Source: Acidobacteriota bacterium
GTDB taxonomy: Bacteria > Acidobacteriota > Terriglobia > Versatilivoradales > Versatilivoraceae
DNA: 12,888 nt
NCBI GenBank assembly: GCA_026706225.1
Contig: JAPOZE010000218.1
Location: 1-12,888 of the forward strand
Reading direction: 5' to 3'
Shown here: piece after piece, positions 6,208 to 12,888 of the stretch
How positions within the stretch are numbered: position 1 is the stretch's first letter
How the letters are laid out: each line of letters starts with the position of its first letter
The notes under the pieces: generated by a model
What the model saw: only the letters and a program-made list of their open reading frames with translations
Database searches by the model: none
What the model was told of the DNA's origin: nothing
Made by a program: the position numbers and the translations under genes

Positions 6208-7269
6208 ATGAAACACCTCATTGCCTGTTGCGCCCTATTGATCTATCTCGGGACGCTTGCCTTCGCGGAGACGTCGGTTTTGCAACGAGACGTGAGTGCG
6301 CTGGGGTACGCTCGGCCCACTTCGCATGCCGTGATTCCCACGGCGGCGCACGTGAAGAGCTTCAGGACCCGGGTCGTGATCGCCAACCGGACTACCCATG
6401 AATATTCCATTACGGCCACTCTCTACGGTCCCAATGGCCTGGTGGGTCGGAAAATCATATCCATGCCGGCGAGTCACTACAGAGGGTGGGACAATTTTCT
6501 CAGGAGGGTGTTCGACTATACGGGAAACGGATCGGTGGTGCTTCAGTCCGAGAGTGACAGTGATGCCGGCGATGCTACCGGGTCCCGCTACAAGTTCTAC
6601 TTGACGGCCGAGGTCTATTGGGACTCGGGGGACGGCCGTTTCGGCACGCCGGTCGTCAATGGGATCGCTCCGATGGTCGATGAAGGAGACCGCGCCTACA
6701 ATTTCGGAGTCTCCGTCAATGGGGATCAAAGAACCAACATTGGCGCTTTCAATCCAAGCGATGAGCCTGTTTCGGTTCAAGCCGAAGTCTCCGACGAGTC
6801 CGGGCTGATCGAAACCCTCGACTTTGAAATGGCGCCCTACTCCTGGCAGCAGAAACCCATTACCGCCAGGGTGGACTTCGGATGGATCCAATGGAATACA
6901 AGCGGCGGCACCTACCTTCGGGCGGTGTCGGTCGACAACCGGACCAACGATGGAACCCTGGTTTATCCAATGAAACCGGAAGGCGGAGCCGGACCACCCA
7001 CCGACGCCGGCGAGTCCCAGGCGTGCACTGCCGGAACCGTCCTGGAGTCTGGAGGCCGATGCAACGTCAACAGCGGGAACAGCCGGATCGGGACATTCAC
7101 GGTGAACGCCAACGGCACAAGCTGTTTGAGTATCGGTGTCTTTACAACCTGTTCCGGAACAGCCCACAACTTGAGCAATGCCGCGGTGAATCAGTATCGG
7201 GTCACCTTCGTGGCCGGCAGGAACGACGACGGGAGCTGGACGATTTCCGAGATCTCGATATCGGGGTAA
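6208..7269 (+). CDS. Secreted beta-domain protein with a four-cysteine C-terminal domain
   Basis: 353 residues. A signal peptide spans residues 1-20 (MKHLIACCALLIYLGTLAFA, cleavage probably before Glu21); the Cys7-Cys8 pair does not form a lipobox. Residues about 40-255 are a beta-rich region of the 'IP.AAH..SFRT.VVI.N' type, with two similar halves: RTRVVIANRTTHEYSITATL (53-72) and RTNIGAFNPSDEPVSVQAEV (175-194). These domains are frequent in exported acidobacterial proteins and lack a known enzymatic activity. A Gly/Pro linker (258-268) leads to a small C-terminal domain (271-353) with four cysteines, at 273, 285, 306 and 315, probably two disulfides. The protease follows in the same direction after 96 bases, so the two may be co-transcribed. 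Rows inside the gene are only about 53-55% GC (32-33 of 60), lower than either neighbour. Confidence 0.7.
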   Translation: MKHLIACCALLIYLGTLAFAETSVLQRDVSALGYARPTSHAVIPTAAHVKSFRTRVVIANRTTHEYSITATLYGPNGLVGRKIISMPASHYRGWDNFLRRVFDYTGNGSVVLQSESDSDAGDATGSRYKFYLTAEVYWDSGDGRFGTPVVNGIAPMVDEGDRAYNFGVSVNGDQRTNIGAFNPSDEPVSVQAEVSDESGLIETLDFEMAPYSWQQKPITARVDFGWIQWNTSGGTYLRAVSVDNRTNDGTLVYPMKPEGGAGPPTDAGESQACTAGTVLESGGRCNVNSGNSRIGTFTVNANGTSCLSIGVFTTCSGTAHNLSNAAVNQYRVTFVAGRNDDGSWTISEISISG

Positions 7270-7351
7270 CGACAGGTGACCGAACCTCTCGAAAACCACA
7301 TCCGGGCAGCGGTCAGCCGGCTCTGCAAGACTCATGGCTTGAACAGGATCC

Positions 7352-7357
7352 AAGGGA
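7352..7357 (+). promoter_or_regulatory. Ribosome binding site supporting the GTG start of the protease
   Basis: AAGGGA at 7352-7357 lies eight bases before GTG 7366. The next in-frame ATG (7393) has no such sequence and would remove the N-terminal arginine of the signal peptide. The earlier GTG 7276 would add 30 residues that do not resemble an export signal. Confidence 0.55.
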
Positions 7358-7365
7358 ATTCGACT

Positions 7366-10300
7366 GTGCAGACAGCTACCCGAAGCAGTCTCATGATCCT
7401 TGGCGTCCTCTGCCTGATCGCAGGCTCGGCTCACGTGGCCACTTCCGAGACTTCCCCTCGTGAGGGCCGGGAAAAGGCGCGGTTGGCCCCGGCGCAGCAA
7501 TCCATGATGACCCGAGCAGCCGCCGCCCGGATTTCCGAGGAAAGCCGTGGAGTTCTCCCGGAGCCGGACATTGAAGCCGCGCCTCGATCTTCCGCCACGG
7601 CAGCCGTTTCCGAACAGAGAGGGCCCGGTCCGACTCCATCGCCACCCGCCGGTTATTCATTCGTGTCCTACCGGGGGGACATGCCCCGGGGGCGAATCGA
7701 GAGTGAGATGGGCGCCGGGGGTGAAAGCCCCCTGCCGGATCTCGACTGGCTTGGGACGGAGACCTCGATCCGGATGTTGTCGGCCCAGGCCGACGCAGCC
7801 GGGCGTGACTGGTCCTTCGGCTGGATCGGGCTCGCTGCGGAAGCCACGGCCGATGACCTGATGCAGGCGCTCGAAGGAACGGGGGCCCGGGTCGTCGGTT
7901 CCTCGGGAGCGCTCGTGCGGGCCAGGCTCCCGGGCGACGTGGCCCGCCTGCAAGCGATCGCCGCCTTGCCGGAGGTCGGCGGTCTGGGCGCCCTCCCCCC
8001 GGAGAGGAAACTCGCCCGAGAGCTTGCAACTCCATCGCCGGAGGCCTCCCCCGGGGAAGCGACGCCCGTGTTCATCACTCTGATGAGCGGCGATCCCGAC
8101 TCCCGCTGGCGGCAAGCGCTCGAGGACCTGGGGGCGGTGGTGGGCCGCTTCGACCCGAGAATCCGGGTCTATGCGGCCAACGTCCCCCGGGCTCGGCTGG
8201 AGGCGATCGCGGCCGCCGATTTCGTGCTGGCCGTCGAGCCCATCGGCATCTTCCAATCCAGGCTCGACACGGCTGTTCCCGCCATGGGCGCCGATGCCCT
8301 GAGACGATTCGATGGGGTTCCCGGACTCTTTTCGGGCATCGGCGGCGCCTCGGTCCCAATCGGCGTCATGGATACCGGGCTCAATATCAACCATCCCGAC
8401 ATCGCCTCGAACCGGGAAAGCATTTGCGGGGCCAACTTTTCGCTGAATCTCGACTTCCTCGGGTTCGGCGGGACCAACGAGTCCGAAGACCTGTGGATCG
8501 ATGCAGGTTCACACGGAACCCACGTCACCGGAACCATCCTTGGGAACGGCTACCTCGAACCCCGTTTCGCCGGCATGGCGCCTGCGGTGCGCCACATCCG
8601 TTTCGCCAAGGTCTTGAACAGTTCCGGATTAGGATTCGGAGACGGCATCCATCGAGCCATGGATTTTCTCGCCCGCCCGACCGAGTGCGCCGAAGCAGCC
8701 AGCCCGTCGCTTCCGGTCAAACCCCTGGTCGTCAACGTGAGCCTGGGTGACTCCTCCAGGGGATTCGAGGGAAGGGGCGTGGAAGAGCGCAAGCTTGACT
8801 CCATCGTCTGGAGTCAGCGTCAGCTCTATGTGGTGGCGCAATCCAATGAAGGGATCAATGGATTTTCCGACTTCGCCGCTGCCAAGAACTCGCTGGCCGT
8901 CGGCGCCGTGTTGGACAGCGGGGACATCGCAGCCTTCAGCAGCCATGGGCCCACCTTCGACGGACGCCTGGCGCCCCAGGTGGTCGCCACCGGCGTCGGC
9001 ATCCACTCGACCCGGGGCGGGGGCAGCCGCGGGGGTTATGCTCGCACCAACGGCACCAGTTTCTCCTCGCCTTCGGTGGCCGGGGTAGCCGCCCTGCTGA
9101 TGGATGCGGTCCCCGCCTTCCGGGAGCAGCCTGCGCTGGCCCGGGCTCGGCTGATGGCCGGCGCCATCCGGCCGGACCCCTGGCTGGAAGACGCAGCGGC
9201 GTTCCCCGCAACCAACAGCGACGGGCCGGGAACACTGCACGCCCAGTACGGACTGGGCAAGGTTTCCGCACGAACCGGCGTGCTCAACCGGGACCGAGCC
9301 GACGGCTGGAGCGGCGCCGCCGCCGCCTCCGAGCTGCGGGCCGGCCAGTACGCCTACCAGGACATCCTGGTGCCGGATGGCGCCAGCCGAGTCGACCTGG
9401 TGCTGACCTGGGATGAGCCGCCCACCGACAACATCGGCAGCGCCGTGTTGAACGATCTCGACCTGTGGCTCGACCGGGACGGCGATTGCGCCGCCGTCGC
9501 CTGCGGGGAGCATGTTTCGTCGTCCCGCCTGGACAACGTGGAGTGGATCATCCTCCGGAATCCGCAACCGGGGCTCTACCGGGCCAAGGTGGCGGCCCAC
9601 CGCATCTACACCGCCCCGCCTCGGGCGGCGCTGGCCTGGACGGTGATCCGGGGCGCCTCCACCCCCAACCTGAGGATCTCCGCCGACAGCAGCGCCCTCG
9701 CGGGCGGACAGGAACAGGAACTGACCCTGACCCTGAGCGCGGACGCCTACGTGGCCTCCGGAACCCGGCTCCACATCGACTGCCGGGACACGGGAGGCCC
9801 GTCCGGCTGCGGTCAGGTGCGGATCCACGCCGTGGAGGTGTCCCGCGAAGATGGCGTGACAGTGGATCTGTCGGGTGAACTCGGTGCGCCGGAACCCGAT
9901 GGGCCGGAACCCGGGATGCCCGCATTTCCGGGACAGGAAGCGATCGAGCCCTCCCCCGTCCCCCTGGGGTCCTCGATCCCGATCGGCGAAATCTCGGTTG
10001 GGGAGTCCCGTGAAACCAAGTTGAGGGTCTCCTACACCGGGGAGTCGAACATGGCGCGCCTCTACTTCACCGCGAGCGCCTGGAACGCGCGGGCGTCATG
10101 GGCGTCGGTCGGGGTGGGTGGGGGAAGCCGGGGCCCATCCGGGATTGCCGGCAGGCCCCCCAACGACGACTTCCAGGCGGCAGCTTCGATCGAGGGACCG
10201 GAGGGGTCACTGCCTCTGGATCTTCTGCTGGCCACGCCGGAGCCGGGAGAACCTCTGTTCACCTCCCGCCGGGGACGCCCGGCCGGTTCTGTCTGGTACA

Positions 10301-12888
10301 GGTGGACGGCACCGGCCGGCGGTCCGGTCCATTTCGACATTCCCCCGCCTGCTCATCCCGGGGACATGCGCGACGACGGCATCCACGTGTTTCGGGGCGA
10401 CCACATCGCGGCGCTGGAGGAGATCGCCTCCGGCCAGTGGGGGTCGACATTCTTCGCCGAGCAGGGACAAACCTATCGCATCCGGGTGAGCAAAGATGCA
10501 AGAGGCGCGGCCCTGGAGCTCCGCTGGGCCAGGGGATCCCGCCCCGCCAACGACAACCTGGCGGAAGCCAGCCCGATCGAGGGGCCGGCCGGCGTGGTCC
10601 ATGGCAACAACCGGGGGGCCACCCTGGAGCCTGGCGAGTGGTTCGGGTTCGCGGCGGCCACGACTTGGTACCGGTGGACCGCGCCCGGCGATGGCCTGTG
10701 GCTGTTCCAGAGCGATGCCCCGCGGCGTGTCTTCGTGTTCGAGGAAGGCGCACCCGAGGCCGGCGTCTACGAGAGAGACCTCTTCCCACCCGACGCCACG
10801 GCCACGGACAGCTTTAGCCGGCTCAGGCTGGTGTCGAGCTTCCCCGTGGAGCGCTCCGTTGTCAACGCCGGGGCGGGAAGGGAGTATCTCATCGCCGTCG
10901 CCGAGCTCACGGCCTATTCCTCCGGAGGCGCCTACCCGTTGAGATGGTCGCCGCTGCCCTTCGTTCCCCGCTCTCCGAACGACGACATTGCGGGTGCGGA
11001 ACCCATCGAGAGCGTGCTGTCGTCGGAACACCTCCTCGAGGTGGATCCCCTGGCGACGGTGGAGCCCGGAGAGCCTGCCGAGAGCGGAGTCCGGACGAAG
11101 TGGTGGGTGTGGGAAGCGCCGGCGGACGGCCGTTATACCTGGAGCCTGACCGACCCCGGAGGCTTGTCCTTTTCGCTCTTCCCGACCCATTCGAGGCTGC
11201 GGGTGACCGTGTTTACCGGAAGCTCCGTCGAAGACCTGCAGCTGGTTGCCGAGAGCCGAATGGATGCCGACCCGTCCGATTTCGTCTTTCAGGCCGCGGC
11301 CGGGCAGCGGTACTGGATCGCGGCCGGCTTTCCGACCGGCGACCTCTCAGCCTATTCAATAGGAGGGGCCGCCGCCAGAATTGTCTGGGGACCCACTCCC
11401 GGCAACGACCGTTTCACCAACGCAGCGCCGCTGGTGGGAGCCATGGGTTCGATGGCCGGGTCGAATCGCTTTGCGACCATGGAGCCGAGCGAACGCGTCG
11501 GTCCACTGGGCCACTCCTCGCTCTGGTGGACGTACGAAGCGCCCGCTTCCGGATGGTACAGATTCCGGATCGACGAGCCCTTCTCTCCCTGGGTGCTGGC
11601 CGCCTACCGGGAAGCCCCCGGAGGCTTCGGACCGCTCGAGTTGGTGAGAAGCAGCCATCCGCCGGAATGGAGCCAGTCCCACGCCGTCGAGGTTGTCTTT
11701 TTTGCCCAGGCGGGGTCCCGCTACAGGATCCGGCTCGGGTCCCGAGGCGAAGGATCCGGCGGCGAGTTCACCTTGCATTGGGATGAAAGCGAGGCCCCGG
11801 TCTGGCTCAAGTACGTCGGAAGCCTGGCCGACGGGGACCTGGACGCCGGCGGCAACCCGGTGGCGCTTGGGGATCCGGCCAGCCTGGCCCTCAATACCCG
11901 CGGAACGCTCCTCTACCTGGCTTCAGGGCTTGGCCTTCAAGTGTTCGAGCGCGACCCGGCGACCGGAAACCTGACCCTGCTTCAGGAGTTGGCAAACCAT
12001 GATCTGGGGGACAGTTCGCTGGTCTGGGACGCACGCAGGGACGCGCTCTATGCCCATCGCTGCGGGGCCTGGCGCCGCTTTGCGCCGGTCGACCAAACCC
12101 ATCGGGAACTTCGGGACGAGGGCATGCTGTCGGTCACCGATCTGTCCGGCGCCGCCAATTGCAGCGGCGACGTCTTCATGGACTCCGGGGGATCCTTCAT
12201 CCATACGGTCGATCCCATGCTGGGTCAACTCCAGGTTCTGGCCTTCGATACGCCGACCGACCTGCGCCATGTCCAGACCCTGGCCGTTCCCGGGCTGAAG
12301 CGCGCGCTCCTCTCCAACGGCGGCAGCCACGTCTACGCGGCCACCCACACCTCGATTCTGGTCTTCGAGCGCGACGGGGAAACAGGGGCTCTCACTCAGG
12401 CAGGAGGCGCCGAACCGGGCTTGTGGAACCTGGAGTCCATTGCGATCAGCAGCGACGACCGCTATCTGTTCGCCTTCGACAACAACGGCACGAGATCCAA
12501 CCTGTTCCGACTGGAAGACGATCCCTCAAGTCCGCGCCTGGTCGCCAATTTGCCGCCATTCTGGAACCAGCCTCTGAGGTACTTCGGCTTCGACAACCGG
12601 TGCGGGGGAATCGCCAGAAGAGGAGCTCCGGCAGTCGACCTGTTCTGCAAGGATTCGGCCTTCGGCGTGCAGTGGCAGCCGGAAACCGGTGAGCTGGCCC
12701 CGACCGACTTCGTAGCCGCCTGGCAGCCGGATCGCTTCAACAACCCCATTCCCCGGTTCGGCCACACGCGATTTTTTGTGGCGAGTCCCGACGGCAGGCA
12801 TGCCTACCTCAGCACCGAAGGGACGGGACTCCTCATCTTCGAGCGCGTCGGAGTGGGCGCCGATGGATTCGTGCGACTGCAAGGGCTC
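7366..12888 (+). CDS. Giant secreted S8 (subtilisin-like) serine protease, multidomain, 3' truncated by window
   Basis: The frame is open from GTG 7366 to the last base: 1841 codons, no stop. Residues 1-25 (MQTATRSSLMILGVLCLIAG, then SAHVA) form a signal peptide. Two similar prodomain units follow (152-212 and 235-294). The catalytic domain (about 325-600) has Asp336 in GVMDTGLNINHP, His383 in GSHGTHVTG, oxyanion Asn494 in AQSNEG and Ser565 in NGTSFSSPSVAG, so the triad is complete. Residues about 650-760 (LTWDEPP at 680-686, then VLNDLDLWL) match the beta-barrel after the catalytic domain in KP-43-like subtilases. Then come an Ig-like region with a Pro/Glu-rich linker (765-925), four tandem beta-sandwich units (931-1475), and the start of a lactonase-like beta-propeller (from about 1480). 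It should be exported and activated by prodomain removal, and probably binds a surface or polymer. GTG 7366 is preferred over ATG 7393 for its ribosome binding site. The true C-terminus, including any surface anchor, is not visible. Confidence 0.92.
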   Translation, partial: MQTATRSSLMILGVLCLIAGSAHVATSETSPREGREKARLAPAQQSMMTRAAAARISEESRGVLPEPDIEAAPRSSATAAVSEQRGPGPTPSPPAGYSFVSYRGDMPRGRIESEMGAGGESPLPDLDWLGTETSIRMLSAQADAAGRDWSFGWIGLAAEATADDLMQALEGTGARVVGSSGALVRARLPGDVARLQAIAALPEVGGLGALPPERKLARELATPSPEASPGEATPVFITLMSGDPDSRWRQALEDLGAVVGRFDPRIRVYAANVPRARLEAIAAADFVLAVEPIGIFQSRLDTAVPAMGADALRRFDGVPGLFSGIGGASVPIGVMDTGLNINHPDIASNRESICGANFSLNLDFLGFGGTNESEDLWIDAGSHGTHVTGTILGNGYLEPRFAGMAPAVRHIRFAKVLNSSGLGFGDGIHRAMDFLARPTECAEAASPSLPVKPLVVNVSLGDSSRGFEGRGVEERKLDSIVWSQRQLYVVAQSNEGINGFSDFAAAKNSLAVGAVLDSGDIAAFSSHGPTFDGRLAPQVVATGVGIHSTRGGGSRGGYARTNGTSFSSPSVAGVAALLMDAVPAFREQPALARARLMAGAIRPDPWLEDAAAFPATNSDGPGTLHAQYGLGKVSARTGVLNRDRADGWSGAAAASELRAGQYAYQDILVPDGASRVDLVLTWDEPPTDNIGSAVLNDLDLWLDRDGDCAAVACGEHVSSSRLDNVEWIILRNPQPGLYRAKVAAHRIYTAPPRAALAWTVIRGASTPNLRISADSSALAGGQEQELTLTLSADAYVASGTRLHIDCRDTGGPSGCGQVRIHAVEVSREDGVTVDLSGELGAPEPDGPEPGMPAFPGQEAIEPSPVPLGSSIPIGEISVGESRETKLRVSYTGESNMARLYFTASAWNARASWASVGVGGGSRGPSGIAGRPPNDDFQAAASIEGPEGSLPLDLLLATPEPGEPLFTSRRGRPAGSVWYRWTAPAGGPVHFDIPPPAHPGDMRDDGIHVFRGDHIAALEEIASGQWGSTFFAEQGQTYRIRVSKDARGAALELRWARGSRPANDNLAEASPIEGPAGVVHGNNRGATLEPGEWFGFAAATTWYRWTAPGDGLWLFQSDAPRRVFVFEEGAPEAGVYERDLFPPDATATDSFSRLRLVSSFPVERSVVNAGAGREYLIAVAELTAYSSGGAYPLRWSPLPFVPRSPNDDIAGAEPIESVLSSEHLLEVDPLATVEPGEPAESGVRTKWWVWEAPADGRYTWSLTDPGGLSFSLFPTHSRLRVTVFTGSSVEDLQLVAESRMDADPSDFVFQAAAGQRYWIAAGFPTGDLSAYSIGGAAARIVWGPTPGNDRFTNAAPLVGAMGSMAGSNRFATMEPSERVGPLGHSSLWWTYEAPASGWYRFRIDEPFSPWVLAAYREAPGGFGPLELVRSSHPPEWSQSHAVEVVFFAQAGSRYRIRLGSRGEGSGGEFTLHWDESEAPVWLKYVGSLADGDLDAGGNPVALGDPASLALNTRGTLLYLASGLGLQVFERDPATGNLTLLQELANHDLGDSSLVWDARRDALYAHRCGAWRRFAPVDQTHRELRDEGMLSVTDLSGAANCSGDVFMDSGGSFIHTVDPMLGQLQVLAFDTPTDLRHVQTLAVPGLKRALLSNGGSHVYAATHTSILVFERDGETGALTQAGGAEPGLWNLESIAISSDDRYLFAFDNNGTRSNLFRLEDDPSSPRLVANLPPFWNQPLRYFGFDNRCGGIARRGAPAVDLFCKDSAFGVQWQPETGELAPTDFVAAWQPDRFNNPIPRFGHTRFFVASPDGRHAYLSTEGTGLLIFERVGVGADGFVRLQGL
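7819..8247 (+). repeat. Two tandem prodomain-like units within the protease
   Basis: Unit 1 (residues 152-212) runs GWIGLAAEATADDLMQALEG, then GARVVG, then LVRARLPGDVARLQAIAALP. Unit 2 (235-294) runs VFITLMSGDPDSRWRQALED, then GAVVGRF, then IRVYAANVPRARLEAIAAAD. Each shows strand, helix, 'LxxxGAxVVG', strand, then a second helix with 'LxAIAAxxxV', followed by a strand. This is the plan of inhibitor I9-type prodomains. The two are clearly related in layout but diverged in residues. Family assignment is by eye. Confidence 0.55.
10156..11790 (+). repeat. Four tandem PPND-type beta-sandwich units within the protease
   Basis: Each unit opens with an Asn-Asp motif at Asn933 (PPNDDF), Asn1062 (PANDNL), Asn1205 (SPNDDI) and Asn1347 (PGNDRF), spaced 129, 143 and 142 residues apart. 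Each then has an E-P-G/S-E segment and a tryptophan motif: SVWYRWTAP (975-983), TTWYRWTAP (1099-1107), TKWWVWEAP (1244-1252) and SLWWTYEAP (1385-1393). Each closes with a 'G..Y.I.V/A' strand and a final strand ending in Trp (RWARG, RWSPLP, VWGPTP, HWDES). Related units occur in large exported bacterial proteins and are thought to serve adhesion or carbohydrate binding. DNA identity between copies is low, so the duplications are old. Confidence 0.8.

Noticed and set aside
6235..7500. A 421-codon minus-strand open frame opposite the secreted protein
   Set aside because: The plus strand encodes a signal peptide and recognisable beta-domain. The antisense product has no motif and spans a gene boundary.
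8629..9828. A 399-codon minus-strand open frame inside the protease region
   Set aside because: It lies opposite the catalytic and barrel domains of the subtilase, whose frame shows unmistakable motifs. The antisense translation is low-complexity Gly/Arg/Pro.
1..12888. CRISPR array, insertion sequence or phage structural genes
   Set aside because: No regularly spaced short repeats, no transposase or integrase motif and no terminal inverted repeats were seen on either strand.

Overview
The window is high-GC DNA, about 70-78% in its densest coding rows. It looks like a free-living or environmental Gram-negative bacterium. Two features point to Acidobacteriota or a related phylum: a secreted protein with the 'VIPTAAHVKSFRTRVVIANRT' type of N-terminal beta-domain, and a giant secreted subtilase with several 'PPNDxF...W(Y/W).W.AP' beta-sandwich units. 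That placement comes from remembered family distribution and was not searched. No rRNA, tRNA, CRISPR array or insertion sequence was recognised.

Layout: (1) 1-50 is the C-terminal tip of an unidentified gene. (2) 236-793 encodes a conserved four-helix membrane protein of unknown function, with a plausible sigma70-type promoter and a clear ribosome binding site. (3) 794-2347 is a block of visibly lower GC carrying a two-gene, translationally overlapping unit: a GIY-YIG/T5orf172-like protein with an antitoxin-like tail, then an intact PIN-domain (VapC-like) RNase. This looks like an acquired toxin-antitoxin-type module. (4) 2457-3080 is a YIP1-like membrane protein gene, converging on (5) a LytTR response regulator (3082-3843, minus strand). 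The regulator is divergent, across 310 bp, from (6) its likely partner, a membrane-bound LytS-type histidine kinase (4154-6031). (7) After a short intergenic region with an 18-bp perfect palindrome come two exported proteins: a 353-residue secreted beta-domain protein (6208-7269) and a very large S8 serine protease (from 7366, open to the window end, at least 1841 residues).

The protease is the most substantial gene here and occupies 43% of the window. Its frame has no stop before base 12888. Domain order is: signal peptide, two tandem prodomain-like units, catalytic domain with intact D/H/N/S, KP-43-type beta-barrel, Ig-like spacer with a Pro/Glu linker, four tandem beta-sandwich repeats, and the start of a lactonase-like beta-propeller. 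The kinase and regulator probably form one two-component system despite being split across a divergent promoter region. Whether it controls the adjacent exported genes is open. The PIN module has no evident functional link to its neighbours and reads as a mobile or defensive insertion.
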